Assembly (NCBI RefSeq): GCF_001949145.1
Contig: NW_019091359.1
Span: 2,040,158 to 2,104,157, forward strand
Length of the DNA stretch: 64,000 nt
Direction of reading: 5' to 3'
Source: Acanthaster planci
Taxonomy: Eukaryota; Echinodermata; Asteroidea; Valvatida; Acanthasteridae
The notes beneath the pieces were generated by a model. That model ran no database searches, was not told where the DNA came from, and worked only from the letters and a program-made list of their open reading frames with translations. Of this stretch, positions 12,701-27,700 are shown piece by piece (the first letter of the stretch is position 1; every line of letters begins with the position of its first letter). Both the position numbers and the translations under genes were made by a program.

Positions 12701-15700
12701 AGTGCATGGTAAATTTAAATTTAATATGAGAGGGTGTTGCACATTTTACCTTAGCGCTTCAACACAAGTGTCGGGATATTAATGAACAGTGTTACTAGTA
12801 TAGAAACTAATCATTGCAATATCTGCCCAAGCCAAAGCTATTTACTGACTTAGATAGTTAATTAATGTGATATTGGCTCTCAAGCCTTGACAGTGATATC
12901 CGGGATAGCTTTAAGAACGCTTGATAGAGCTTGCTGTGTGCTTCTTTTATTGGTTGTCATGACAGTCAGCCAGCACTTCAGATAGAGGTAGTTGCTTTTG
13001 ATTGTAAAGTATGTGTTTATCTCCTGTCTCCCCAAATCAAAGTTGACTTGTTTTTTTGACGTGGCCAACTTCCGTATCTAATCACCAGGTACTGTGGCAG
13101 CTCAACATTTTTGGCTTTTTTATGAAATCTTTCTTCAGAATTTGTACATAAAAGGTCAGACTAGAGGTCACGTTATTGCAGCATGGTCATAAAACCATGC
13201 CATTCTATTTATTCTTAGAAATTGCACGGCATAACAGTGTAAAGGCCTACTTGACCTGTTAGAAGAAGGGTCAGGAACTCCAATCTAACTGCTTCCTCCA
13301 CAAGTCATCCAAAGTATCCCTGGTCATCAGCAAGGAAGCCACTGGTCCTGAAAGCCTCATATTTTACCTCCCCTGCATGAGGTCCTGCCAAGGTGATGGT
13401 ATGGGGAAGGAAGTGAAGGAGAAGGCAAGACTATGGTTCTGACAAAGGACCAGTGGATTGGCGATGACGACAGATGGAGGCTAGCGGGGGAGAGCCTGAT
13501 AAAAGAGGCCGGCCATATTAACACATTAGGCAAAAAGAGCTGGAGGGTTTATGGGCCAGCTCAAGTTTACCAAAGGACATTTTTTTTCCTCTGCTGTTGT
13601 GATACCGAGCTCTGTTCCTGAATCTCCTTGCTGGGCTTTGGAGTTGAACTTAGATGTTTTTTTGGGGGGGGATGTATTACGGAGATCACTTCAACACCTT
13701 TATGCTTCAATTCTGTGTCATCCTTATTGCCTTTTCACTGTGTTTATGGCTAAATGAAGCAATTGAACCATTTTTCCAAATTTCAGTCACAGATCTCTGT
13801 CACAAGCTAATCACAAGCTGTAAGTTGAGTCACAAGCTGTTCATTTGAATTGCAACAACACAGTCCTTAGCTATTGTTGATCCCTGCATATTTTCAATTT
13901 GGCTTGTGCTGGACTCGTGATGGATGGTACGAGGACTCCGATAATTCCCAGTAGCAAAGCAAGCATGGAATTCCATGTCTCTGATGGCACAGTTCTTTTC
14001 AAATATTCTAAATGTGCATCAAATACATGGAAACTAAACGGATGTGAAAAGTAAAGTAATAGCATTGGAACACTTTAATTTATCATAACTGCATCAAACA
14101 CAAGTTGTGGCTCATCATCCTGGTCTTAGTAAGTATTCTCTTGGGTCGTATCCATGCAAAACAATACCAGTCTGTTGCTTGTTCCATCTGCATTTCCCTT
14201 CAGTAGGTCTGATGACTAATTCATCTGCTGTCATCTGTTGCAAAGATGCACATTATCAGCTTGTAACCAAAGCCAGGTAATCGGCTAGTGCCTTTCAATT
14301 TCAGCTAATGGTTTATATTGTTGCACGACATTGGTGGTGTCCATTGTACTTTTTTGAATGGAATATTCGATATATATATTGAGAGAGAGAGAGAGTGACG
14401 TTCCATCAGCAGCGTTATTAATTAGTGTCATTTATCAGCTTTGGCGTCACTTATACTTTTTGCAAGCTTCTGTAAGCCCATCTGCCATCTGTACCCTCCT
14501 TTGTCTTGAGAATTTCCTTTTTTCTTTTTTTTTAAGGTTTTTCCTACTCTTTGTTGTCGGCTTTTGAGCATGGAGCTGTCTGTAACCCTATCGTAGTATG
14601 TGTTTTGGGATGCTGGTTTTGTACACTTTGTGAAACTAGAAGACAGAACCCATTGTGTTGCATGCGAGTGGTTCGGGGTTGATCAGCCTTCGGATAGTTC
14701 ATAGCTCAATGGGCAGATTCCTCTGAGAGGTTTTGGATCGTTTGGACTGCGTTACCCGTCGCGCATGAAGACATAACAGATGCTTGAAGTTGAACCACTC
14801 CATAACCAACTGTCATGCCACAACTTGGTTTGTAGTAGGGACGATATGTAACATTACAACACGTAAGATGTTTCGTAAGGTGCTTAATGTTACTCCTTTT
14901 GCACGTGAGTTCACATTTATGTCACATGCATTTGTCTGACACAGGCTTTTTTTGGCTACAAGTCTAAATTCCTTTTCCATGTCTTAATCAGGACACTTCC
15001 ATTTCTGGAGGTGGATCCAGTATGCAAAAAGGGGGAAACGGCGAACATTTCCTAAAAAAGGGAAGCTAGTATGGAGATGAAGCCAGAACACACACACAAG
15101 CAAGGTTTTTTTTCATAAGTAGGTGTAAAGTTTTCTCTGTAAAAAATGAAATAACCATATGAGAAAAGAAATACAGACCAGAGAAAGTGTATGCCCATTA
15201 AAAGGGAGGGGGGCTTGCCCCATCTTGATCTGCGACCGATTTCCACTTGATGGAATCCACACAATGTTCTGTGCCCCCTCTTGTAGAATTTTTATTATGG
15301 TTTCAGCAGAACCTGGTCTTTGACCACATGTCCGGGTGGATAACTTTGTCAAATAGACTGACACCTTCCAGCGCCCAAGGTCAATGTGGGAAGTGTTTGG
15401 GCTTCCAGCAAGCCCTGGGGTTCCAGAGAAGAGAAGAAAAGCCCTTATTGACATTTTTACCTTGTGACAAAGATGGAGCGGGAGAGATCAAAGAGGAGTT
15501 AGTAAGGAATGCTGCCTCACTACAAGAAAATCAACACTGCAGTTTGTTTTTTTCTCATACTCTGAAAGGAGCATTGGAAGGGAAGAGTTTGTTTTGGACC
15601 AAACTAGAAGAGGAAAATCCACAAAGCCGTGCTGTTATTGTTAACGTTACTTTCAGCAGCCTTTTGTTGGTTGGCCTGATAGGCTCCGAACAAAAGAGAG

Positions 15701-18700
15701 CCATTCTTTTCCTGAGGTTCACAAGTTGAAGCCTGTGAATCATACTTTAAAAAATGCCGGGTTTATTGAAGACATTGGAACAGTTGGAGAGTGCTCGGGG
15801 CGAAGAAAGTTTGAACTGTGTGGAATAAAGGCTATGGAATTATATCATAAAATTGTGGAATGTGCTAATGGTTGTGGTAATTTGAGACAGTTTCTTCGGG
15901 AATTGTACTTTCCTGTGTGTGACCACACATTTTGCAAAGGTCTATTAACAATTGACATCGGCAGAAAAATTGCCAGTCAAGCATTTAAGTTGACAGGTTT
16001 TGTTAAACTTTTATTGAAGCATTGGTTATTCCTTTTGTCAGATAATGTATTTGAATTGCATAGTTGGAGATCACGCCATTATTCTGAATTCATCTGATAT
16101 TTGTTAGGCCTCAAATCTGAATGGCATTTTTGTTCATACAATATTTCAATGAAATTTGACTCTTACTCTACCCAGTGGACATTACTTGTACAAGTATGTG
16201 TGTGTGTATGTACTTCACCTGACTCAGAGTGTATTTCCCTTTTCTGATCGATTGGTTGCTCACTTTAATAAGTATGTGTGACCTCACAGCATTTTTTCAA
16301 TTCTAATAAAATTAACCAAAATAGCTGTCACTGACAAATGACCGTGGGTTGAAGCTGCCTCAGTCAGTGCCCAGACAGTCGTATTGAACCGTATTGACTA
16401 TGATTGGGTCGGTTTAATAAAGACGGTAAAATTAATTAGCCTTTTGGCCCCCCAGAGAAAGGATTGGAGATGCCATGGAGACCGTAAAAAACTTTGTCGC
16501 ACCCATTGGATGTTACCGTGATTTTGTTAAAAATTCCTTTCAGAAATTTTTTAAAATCATGTGTTAATGGCTTTTATGTATTGTTCATGACTTCTGTCTC
16601 AAAATAGAAGAACTGTGGTATGTTTGTTTTTGTTGTACGTTCTGTTGCTGTTTCCTAAAAAGAATTAAAGCAACATTTCTGGATTTGAGCAACCTCTGAG
16701 TGGTGATGGGCAGTAATATACGTTAAGTTTTTTCTGAAAGAATGGCATGTTCTCTTCGAAACTTAGACCTTTTCATTCTGTTTGGAACAAAATGAACCTT
16801 GGTGCTTGCTGTAGTGATATAAATGTACTTTGTTGTCAAAAAATTACAGGAAAAAAAATTGGCTTGTATTGGAGGTTTAGCAGTGGGTTTTAAGCTGAAG
16901 TGTAATATGAGATATTGTTGGCCGTGTATGTTTACAGTCCAACTTCCAGCCCACAGACAGTTTCTGGCCTCATCAAGATGATGGACTGAAGTATTTTCCC
17001 CCATGCCTTTTGTCAAGTGATGCGTAACTATCAAGGGGAGGTTGAGGGGAGAGTGAGCTGTGGTAATCAGGGCATATTGACAATATCGCACGTCAGTAAC
17101 GTACTTGTATGTGTCCAGTCCACGCTTTGATAACCAATTGAGACGCGTCTGTCTCTTTGCCTGCAGTAAACACTGCGCCATGGTGACTACCGAAGGGCAG
17201 TCCAGATCGTTTGCTCTTGTCAGGGCCATGGTATATTATCCTTGTTATTACACCAGGCCGACACAATCGGTTCTTGTGTGCTGTTGATGCATCACTTGTT
17301 TTAAAAAAAAAATTGATGGACGGAGATGCCAGACTGGCGCTGGCTTGCAATGACGCGCGTGTCGTAAATTGTAGCCTGAGCGATTACACTGTTAATTTGC
17401 CAGTCGTGATGTGTGTTGGCTGCTGTGCCACCTTGTCTCCAAGACGGTGGTCGGTGGGGATAGGGCTCCGTGGCTGCAGTGGTTGTAAGAGGGTTTTCGG
17501 CAGACTGGGGAATGCACACATCTCGGTAATGCCTTGTTATATTTGCTCGACGAAATTGCAAGGAATGGGCAATTGATATGCATTGCCACAGATGGCCCAA
17601 AACAATCAAACATTCGTTTATATGGCAGACTGCAATCAGTCAGTTGGCCGCCTTGGTTATTAAAGGTGTGCCGCATGGAATACTGATTTGATATTGGGTC
17701 AGTCTCTATAGTTAGTGGTGAGAACAAGCACGCTGGCAACGAAGTTGTGGTGACTACACGTGCACTGAACGATACTTATCACGGGGCGAAATTCGTTATG
17801 GGGACAAATGTTTTCACAGTCCAGTCCCAAATTTCCTAACACAAGAAACTGTCCCCTCAACACTGATCTAGCCAGGGCACCATGATCACTCAGACCTTCT
17901 TGTCAGTTTGGTTATTTGCCTTGGACCACACAATGCAGTTTTTTTATTTTATTCATGCATCTCAAATCAAAGTCTGCATTGGAAATGATCCACTTTTCAT
18001 CAGAATCTTTAAAAAAAAAAAGCCTGTCGAGATTCTGACTTAATAAAGAAAATTTAGAAATAGAAGATGAAAATACAGGGTCTGGAAGAAAAAGTGAGTA
18101 ATTTTGATATTCTCCCGATGGAGAAAGTCACAACCACTCAGACCTGTTCTCTCGGAGAGGCCGTAAACATGGGCATATGTATGCATGGATGTGTGCATAC
18201 ATGTATGCACCAGCTTCCTCACAGAATGGAACAGGAGTCTTTTTCTCTCGGTTCATATTACAACCCTAGGGCAAGCCAATCAATAGCAAGATTTTCCTGT
18301 ATGAATGGTAATAACTTCCCGACCACTGCACCCAGTGTTGGAACGACAGAATCAAAAGAAGATGGAGCGCATGTGGGGGGGGAGAGTAGGGTGAAAAGGG
18401 AAAAAAAATGAAACTGATTATATATTGGAAACGGTGCGAGGATTTATTCACGCCGGAGTCAAGTGGTACGAGTGGGTGCCGTCAGAGTTCGGGTCAGTGA
18501 AGGGTGTGCGTTGAGCTGCAACTTGATCTGTGTGTGCTTGCTGCTGTGGACTACTTCTGCCAATGATGCTGCAGATGCAGTTGCTTTCACAATTCCTCTT
18601 CTGCTGTTTGATCACTTCCTGTCATCTTGGCAGTGAAAACTTAAGTTTGGGAATAACATTATTGAACAGCTGCAAAAACTTCTTACCAATTTGATGTGAA

Positions 18701-21700
18701 ATTGCAGTTCTGAAGAGCAGACGGCCGTCTTGCCACTTCACATTGTTACAGTTTCTGCAGGATTTGTGACAGGCTAGATATTTTTCTTTATCCACAACTG
18801 TTGCAATCTGGTGATTTCCAGTGGTCATTGATTTTTATATCCAATCAAATGTTCCCCAGGCATGGGAAGGGGGGCTGATCAAACGGGCAGAATTTCTGAA
18901 AGAGCCATGCCCAGCTTTGAAGTGTGATCTGTTGTTGGCAAATAACTGCGAGGAGCTTCCCCAAGCAAATCCGGCTAAATAGGGCCCCCCCCGCCGAAAA
19001 GCTCCGGCTAATCCCCGCCAACAGTATTTCCATTCTCTAGAAATCATAATGGGACAATGAGGTGCCGAGCAGCTTAGAGTGCTAGGGCAAGGTGTGTGTG
19101 TCGGCACCCTCTGAGACTTAACATCCACTGACCTAAATTACAGCTTGATGATATTTATATGGCCCTGGGGATCTTCTAGCTTAGCCAAGAGTTGTAAAGG
19201 AGCAAGACAAGTCACGCTTTCCTGAAGAAAATACTGTTTCAGTGTGTACCAAGCTTGTTAAATGGCTGTTGTCAGGTACAAGCTATGTAATGCCTTTGTC
19301 TGGCATTGTTTGAAATTGCTTATTCATTTGGAAGGAGAGATATTATTTTCTTCTTTGACATGACTCCAGGACCAGGTTGAACCTTAATTCCAAGTAGGTC
19401 AGTGATAGATTGAAAAAAAATTGTCAGCCCTAATATAGCTGACGAAGTGTCTGTTTCATGTATAAGCCCTTAATTGATAAAATCAGACGACCAATCAATT
19501 CAGTGTTACTCCACATTCTCATGCGCATTGCATCCAGAGCCAACTCAGATCATTTTGGAAGTGTTTGAAGCTTTTAACCTGTTGACCCTGTCATTAATGG
19601 GACCACAAATTTCATGTGACTTGATTCTCATACCTAATCCGTACCTTGTTAGCTCTTCAAAATCTTGAAAAAATTCCTGAAGCCTCACAGTATTTTGTAG
19701 ATGTCAGACCTATTGATATGCCCCTCTGTTTGGTGTTCTGTGGACTTCTTCTCATCTTCTGATCTGTCTTCAACACATCTGTATTGGCATTTTCACGCCA
19801 GCCTGTCTTCAGACAAGTTCATGTCACCAGTGTGTATGAGTCCCATCCCAGCTTTCCAATTTTAAAAGCCACCAGAGGCCATTATTTAGAGGCGGAGAGC
19901 TTGGGTGTCATCTTTTGTCATCCAGCTGTTTCTATTGCAATTCACAGATCCCGCAGTCTGTGTAGAAATTTATAAAGCCAGAGAAAATTCAGTCTTGCAT
20001 TTGTGGTGGCAATGTTTTGGGGGGAATATTGCTGTCTGGAGCCCTGGGGAAATGTCACTGCCAGAAAGAGGGCTGTGTTTTCCTCAGCCTTCTTAAATTC
20101 ACTACCTGTGTCCATCCCCCTTCGGCTTCTATTTGCGATTCATCACTCTAAAAAGTGCTGTATGCAAACGGGCGATGACAGTTGGTTTTTTCTCTTTCAC
20201 AAGCGTCTGTACTTGTTTCCTTTGACCTTCCACTTGCCCCCATTAACACATACCTCAGGACTCTGTCAGTGCTCCAAGTCCAGTGGTTGCCAGGAGCGTG
20301 GCGGAGTAGAAATGATCTCTAAAAAGCTTTCCAATGGAGACCCTCCGTTGGTTGCCCGGAGATGGTGCCTTTAGCTGATGTGGGAGTCAGTGGGGTTTGG
20401 TGTGCTGGCCGGGGCACGTGGGGACTGGCAGTCCACCTCTTGGAGTAGAAAGGGAAATGTGAAGTAAATTGCCACTGGCGGGCACTCAATATGCTCTGTC
20501 TGTGGGAATTTACATAGGAAGCTGCAGGTTGTCAAATTCAGGCTGAAATAGCCAGTGTGATGTCCAGTGCTGCAAATGTAAAAATTTTCACATTCTGTTA
20601 TTGCTTCACAAAGTTGTCTTTTGTCTATAAACAGAGAACATGAGGCATCTCTGGAGAACTTTGCCCTACAGGGCAGAAAATGTAATTCAAGTGAAAAGCA
20701 AATATGCATGCACAGTATAATGATGAATGAAAAAATTTTCCAGAGTGGCATGGAGTCGGTGGCTTCTAAAAATGCTTGACTGGTTTTTTTTTTATCTAGA
20801 AATGCCAAAAGTATTTACCATGAATACTGGGTGCTGAACACAAGTGGTTGTAGGCTTGATTTTGTACTTAACCTGACAGTAATTGTACATGTAACGCTTT
20901 CCCTTGGTTGTGTTGTGAATGGAATTCAGAGCCCTGTATATTTACCATAAGCAGCCAATACATTGTACCTTGAAGGTCATAAACTTCTGTGAAGATGACA
21001 CTGACTGATGTCTTGCAATAGGCAGTATATGCACATTATCAAAGAGGCCATTGGGTCCTTCATGCTTATTCTTCCCAAAATGTCTTACCTTGGTTACTGT
21101 GTTCAAATTGATAATTTATTTTACATTAACCATAGAGAAATGTTGGCACAAGCTTGTTGATCATTATTTAAACTATTTTAATACTGTTGTGTTTTGTTTT
21201 CTTTTTTTTTAGGTAAACGGTGTGGACCTTTCCAAGGCCACCCATGAAGAAGCTGTGGAAGCATTCAAGAATGCCACAGAGCCCATCATCGTACAAGTCC
21301 TGCGCCGGGCGCCACGGAGCAAGGTGCCAGGCGACAAGGAAGGCACGACGGCACTGTGCAATGTCGGCACGCAGACGGAGCTGCAAAGTGAGGACCTGCT
21401 GTGGAAGGTGTTGCAGCGGTGCCCCAGCCCACTAGAAACGAAGAATGGTGACCTGGACATGGATGGGTAAGCCTCGATCATAACCAAACTTCTTCAGTAC
21501 TTCGTACTTGGACTAGGCTAAGTTGCCGAGCAGCATTAGAAGCCATTATGTTGGTGGCACGATGCTTCTGGGCAGGTCATACATGCATGTTACATGCCTT
21601 TCCAACCAGTCTGGTGTTGTTACTGGCCAAAAACCGTTCATGTCTCAAGTTTTTGAATGTGCGCATATCAGTGGTGCCACCACAGTAACGTTGTCTCCTT

Positions 21701-24700
21701 AGATTACTTGATCTCTCTCATTCAGTCATCCAGAAGCCTTCATTGTTCACAAACCCAGAGCCACTTTCTTCGGGCTTTAACTTTCAAGAGACAATAAGCC
21801 TGATGTCAAGTAATTTTAGCACAGCTGTACCATCCTCAATCCCACAAAATCTTGGAGGGCTGGGCATTGAGGAGGAATCCCAGGTTTAGATGACGGGTTT
21901 TTAGAGCTGTGAGCTGATTTGTGAGAACTGAATGGATCTTTGGGCCATTTTGTTTGACAGACTGTGTGAGATATCCCCCCAGGAGCAGATGACGGTCATT
22001 GATGATGACCTGATGAATGACCTAGATGCCATGGACAATGTGGACATTCCCATCTTAGATGAGGATGGAATGGACAAAGCCTATGAACTGGAATATGAGG
22101 TGAGAAACATGGCCAGCCATATTGCCTGTTTTATACAAATCCCACAGTGTTTATGTAATGCACGTTTGTACAACTATGAGATACATTGAGTTTGCTTTTC
22201 TTTCATTGCTCAATTTTGAAAAGAGCATCTTCATGGAAACTCAATGTTTTTTTTCTTCAGTTGTTTCATTGGTGATAACATTACTGTACACAGTTTAGAA
22301 ATTAGCGTGTAAATTTGATCAATTAAAACAGGCTGTTTAGACAACTTATGCCAAAGCCTTTTAATCTTTTCCAGTAATTATTCTTAGAGTTTGATTTGAC
22401 ACAATACATGTACGTAAAATTCTGTAACATGAAAGCATGAAAATTTGATGAAATGAAATGCAAGATAGAACTTGAAACTCTAGTGTCAAAGCTGAGTTGA
22501 ACTTGAAGATGTACAGTAGGTTAAAGAGTGGCAAAGAATTTTGTCCAAGTACAGAAATGAGCTAAATTGGACACTTGGCCTCTCAACTGAAGATCCTTTA
22601 ACAGGCAATCTGATACTGCAGAGACCTGACTTCTTAAAAGCCAGAATATCCCAGGCAATTTGTTCAGTGGTGGTGCTTGGTTTATGGCCTGTCCCGGTGG
22701 ATCCCTCAGGTTTGCAGGAATGAGAGATGTTTAGGGAAGCTGAAGTCGTAAATTCGCTGGTTTGGAGCCTGCCATTTGCAGTTGTTGTCATGTGCTTCTC
22801 GTGGGCTCCATGAATCCGTGGTTGTCAGATTTCATGAAAAGTTTTTTAGAAAAGGAACTTGTTTGGTCTGTCTGATGATGCAGAATGTATTGAAGTTGAT
22901 GCGGGAGCAGTTGACATTTGAAAATACAGTGGAATATTTATATGTAAAATGTGTGCATGCAGTCAGTGTTAAGAAAGACGTTGCTGTGGTAACCCTCCAT
23001 GGCAACGTCTAAAAGTGCAGATCACAATAGAAGGGAGATGTGGATGAAATTGCATTAGAGACGGCTCCTGAATGCAATAATGGAAGACAAGACAAGAATT
23101 TTCTGGTTAAAAACCAAACATGAGAGCAGGAATCAGCGTGCAAAAGGGAATGCTTTTTTTTTTCACCAGCCAGCCATCCGTGAGCGAGCCGCGCTCAAGG
23201 GGTACAGTTCGCCTGCTAATGCGTCTGTTGTGTGGCTGGCTATTATTGGTCATTGGCGGATGCCACAATGGTCCGATCAATGAAGGAGTTCAATGGAATG
23301 CGAGTGGTGAATTAAACCAAACCCAACCAATGTCAATTAGCGAGGGGCTCACCCCAACCCCATGAATAGCACCAGATATTTTATTGATTTGGTTAAGCAC
23401 ACGCACAGCATACAGATTGAGCAAAGCATATATACATGTACACACACAAATATCATTAATATGTGTGTGCATAATTTTAAATATTAATATTTGTCATATG
23501 AGACAAAGACATTGAATTTATTTGTAAGTATGCTGAACGTTTTGTCGTTTTCCAAGGTCCTGTTTTGCTTATCCATTTTTCAGAGTCTTTCATTCCCTTT
23601 GAGTTGTTCAGAATTCTCCTGTGTTCTAAAAGCATTCAGATTTGCAATAGGTCAGATGCAGGTCAGACATGAACCATACATGTATGTCTGAAGGTATTAA
23701 GATGTGTACATGTATCCATAGTTATGGATGGCATCTCATCATTACAGTTAGGCTTTTTTATCTTGGATGTTTCAGTATACGAGCTGCCTGTGTGTGGTCA
23801 ACCAATCTTAGATTAAGACTTAGCTTAAAAACATTATTGATTGTAAGGATATTGATCATCTCATGTATGCCGACCTTTATTTTTAACTGAGAATAACAGA
23901 CTTTGCATTTGCTGTTCCTTTGGCAAACTGTTTCTAATTAGCATATACATGCTTTTATAGTGCTTGAATTGCCTGATGTATAATTTAGCCAATGAGATAT
24001 CCTCATGTGCCCAGCAGAAGGGCGTAAGCGCTTGACACCCTTTTGCCGGGAAGCATGATCACTGCAAAAAACTTTTTCCGACAAAAAAAGGACAAACGTA
24101 TGCAACTATTGTATTTTAATGAAATATGAAGATTTCTTGACAAAAAGTAGAAAAAAATGCTCAAGTCCTTTAATAAGTTGTTCAAAGGTTGCTCTTTGTA
24201 CAGCCTAGGTTGATTTTGTAGTAAGTTATATCCGTTTTTATTAAATAAAGAGAGTGTGTTTCTTACGCCCTTTTGCTGCTAACATTTTTTCTGCTGTGAT
24301 CATGCTTCCCGGTAAAAGGGTGTAAGTGCGCTTACAGCCTACTGCCGGGCACCCAACGATATGTAGCTTTGCATTGTGTCAGATATTTGTTCTGATTTTT
24401 TGGTTCTAGGATGTAACACTAAGAAGAACTTCAGATGGTGCCAAACTTGGTCTGACTTTATGCTATGGTACGGAAGAAGACACGGGGATCTTCATCAAAG
24501 AGGTAGAATTTTTTGTAATTTGTCTACTTTTTTTTTTTCAAATGTTGTAAAGGACAAATAGACTACAGAATCTCTGGATTATTTCAATTTTAAGAGAGTC
24601 GAATTGCAGAAAATCCTGCCATGTCAAAATGCACTTGCCATGGAACGTAGTAATGGAAATTTTGTAATCACATTGCATGGTAGTTCACTTGTTCGGGGGT

Positions 24701-27700
24701 GTTTACTCCAATAGCCTGGCTGTTGAATGAAACTGGTCCCAGGTAGGCATGAAATGGTTTGCATTTGCTGGTTGCCATGGCAATGTGTGATTGGCCACCT
24801 CTTGTCTGTACCTGCATGTTCATGTACTTACATGGTGCGTTAAATTTGTAGCACTTGATGACGGGATTTTTGGTGTTTGCTGAGATATTGAAGTACATAC
24901 TTGCACTGACCAAAAAAGCAAGAGCACAATATTGTATCACATTATGTAAGGAAAGGAAAGTTGAGAATTATCCAGTAATGAGCATGTAAATATGAATAAT
25001 GTAAATATGAGGGGTGGTCTTTTACTCCAACTAGCCTCCCCCCCACCCCCACCTCATTCACTCTTGCGGTTAAGGGAATGTTTAAGCTGTCGATGGAAAT
25101 AACCATCATGATCAGGGAGATACAAATGTGAATATCTAGTCCATGCCTTTTTACTTACTGTGAGGGCTTGTGAGTTCATTGAATTTTTTCATAAATAAGG
25201 TTTTCAAAGAGGAGGATTTTTTCTCCTGACCATTCCAAAAGGAAAGATACCCTTCAAAGGGCAAGAAAAACTCCAGTCGTCAGTAACCAGGCTAGTTGGT
25301 GATTCCTCTTCATCTGTCACTGATTACAGGCGAAAGCTGTTATGGATCAGTACCTGGCTGTAGGGGGATTTGGTGGCATTGTGTTTTGATCGCCCTTGTT
25401 CATGATTCCACTAAAGAAGGGTTGAATCATCGGTCGGAGCTGGCTTGATTGCCTGATGTCAATTTCAGAAGGGGGGGGGGAGAAACTGGGTCTAGCGATC
25501 TAGTTACCAAAGTAATCCACATTTAATAAAAAGCCAAGCTGTACTTTACCTCCCACTGTCGATGGATAGATTGGAAACACGAAGATTGGACTCTCTCCAA
25601 ATAGGAAATTGCCTGTTTTTGGCCCAGTTCGCCATTTGTTCAGGTTGTGGATTTTACGGTTATTGCTGGCAATGTTGTCCATCAGATTTTGGAAATTGCT
25701 CTTTGGGGTACAGGCATATTTCTGGGTTTCTCAGTGAAAGTTTTGCAAGATATTTTAAGTGAATTAATTATTATTAAGAAAGTAACCAAAAAGCTTTTGT
25801 CCTGACTGAAATATTAAAATATGGAGAGAGTTGTTTGGTTGAAGACTAAAAATGAAGCAAAACAAAACAAAAACTTTCACCTGGTACATGTATGTGCCTA
25901 ATATTCTGAAGAAAGACCAAAAAAAAGCGATAATTTCTTGTAGAGACACGCATACTGTAAGAGGCAACATGAAAGGCACAGTTCTGTTTGTTCTTTGTTC
26001 TGCTTTGATAGGATACCGAGTTAAAGAGGTTGATATTTTAGATAACCTTGTTTCCAATTGGTTATTCAGTGGGAAAACCTTGATTGGTTAGTCCCTGGAT
26101 ATTAATTTAATGTCAGCGGGTTGACATCAAAGCGTGGCCACCTGCAGTTAACTCAATCATGCCTGTCCACCATGGCCCCCATCTGACCACATTCATCCTG
26201 GCCAGTAATTATCTCTCAGTTTTAAAGGAGAAAACGGACTCCCTGTGTTGAATTTCAGGGAGTATAAATTTTTACATGGAATCTGACGTGCTCTTTCCGC
26301 CAAGTGATGTTCTTTGTGGTGCTATAAGGAAACTATAATATTTCCAATGATTGCAAATATTTTCATCATAACATTTACTTTGGATTTTTATTGGTTGCTC
26401 CCAATATTGCTTTAGTTTTTGCAAATTGTGGGTTTGGTTTTTGTGTAGGGTTTTTTGAAGGGGTAGGTGTTATTGTTTGGTTCAGTTTAGTTTATCAAGA
26501 GTTTCATTTGCTCTTGATGAAAACATGTTTTCGTAACCTGTATTTTGTGTCTTGTTAAACATTTTCATTTGTCTTTGCGTCTGTGCAGAAAATTCAAAAC
26601 AAGTGTTTACCCCGTACACTTATGCAATAACCAATCGCTGTGTGTAATTTACAACATTTCCAGTAAATACAGATGAAATTTGCCGCAATTGACCAGCGAG
26701 GACATGAGTAGTCCTCACGCTGAACAAGAACAACTGATTATGTATGGATTTTTACATGCAGGGCCCTGGCCAAATTGCTTGGCATGGTCACTGGTTGGAT
26801 AATTAAGACTGCTGGCCTTCCATGGATTATGCCGCCTTCAGATGCATTTTTGTTTTCAAGTTAGTTTTAGAGCAATTAGGACTGAAGGGATTGCGGACAG
26901 GTTTGTTTTTCCTTCCATTGCAGGAGAGCCTTAATGAAACTGTTTTGACAACAAACGGAGCATAAACAACGTCCTCCACCAGGAAAACAAAAAATCCTGA
27001 TTCATTTGCAAATTTGTGTATTGAGTAGGAGATGTTCACTTGTTTTTGACTCATTTGTCCTTTCTTTCTACCAGTGAATAGTTTGCCACTAAATGTGCGT
27101 ATGTGTGCTTTCTCAATTGAATTTCCAACCAAGCTCAGAAATATTACTTGAAATTTCCTATTGCCTCTATTTTGTAATCACCTTTCACAACCATATCAGA
27201 ATTGATGACTTCCTGTATTGTAGAGACTCTTCATCGGAAAATCTAATAAGCTGTATAAATGATTTCTTCTTAAGGGCAATTACTAACAAACAAATTAATG
27301 AGTGTATGGTGGTCAATATCTGTTCATGTGATAGAAGTCGGAGCAGTGGTTAAAGTGAAGTCTGTTGGTACGGAGTTCAGATCACAGATGAGAGTTGGTT
27401 TCAACCATGTGCTCTGAAGTTAACTCCCCGAGGGGAGAGCCCGTGCAGTCAACAAAAATCCCAAATCAAGGCAACTGTTGGAATACAGGGACAGCTTTGA
27501 GAAGGTAGCCCAAGAAGATTGAGTAGGTAAAAGATGGATGAGTGCTGTGGTATTGAGCCCACCGGCCTCGAAGACACCCAGACCACAAGATGTTGGGAGA
27601 ACAGATCCCCTGAAATCTTCCCTCACCAGGAGAGCATTCATGAGTGCCAGGGGGAGGGGGTTGATTTAATGTTGGAAATGTCTCACTGGGGAGGATTTTA

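Larger units (their letters stand above)
746..21212 (+). other. PDZRN intron after the alternative first exon (20.5 kb)
   Basis: Donor GTAGGT at 746 and acceptor after a T-rich tract ending AG at 21211-21212. It contains the 2934-3520 gap, a tandem 41-bp duplication (821-902), three inverted-repeat elements (1627-1906, 2419-2698, 4457-4677), short TTA and GA microsatellites, and poly-T or poly-G runs. The longest open frames (for example 16723-17229 minus and 15247-15729 plus) resemble no family I know, and I treat them as chance. A locally CpG-richer stretch lies near 17100-17560. No other gene is supported. Confidence 0.7.

Noticed and set aside
14695-14765. A-box-like TAGCTCAATGGG suggesting a tRNA gene
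   Set aside because: No B box (GGTTCGANTCC) or cloverleaf pairing follows at the proper distance.
15247-16097. Two adjoining plus-strand open frames of 160 and 123 codons
   Set aside because: No similarity to known families, and the stop between them and lack of codon-like composition favour chance.
16723-17229. 168-codon minus-strand open frame
   Set aside because: No recognisable domain, no plausible splice context, and composition like the intron. Regarded as chance.
18195-18208. Perfect palindrome GCATACATGTATGC
   Set aside because: It is part of the abundant ACATGTA-type simple motif seen throughout the window, with no specific function indicated.
27340-27415. tRNA-like CAGTGGTTAAAG and GGTTTCAACC pair
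   Set aside because: Box matches are loose and no acceptor stem forms. Too weak to annotate.
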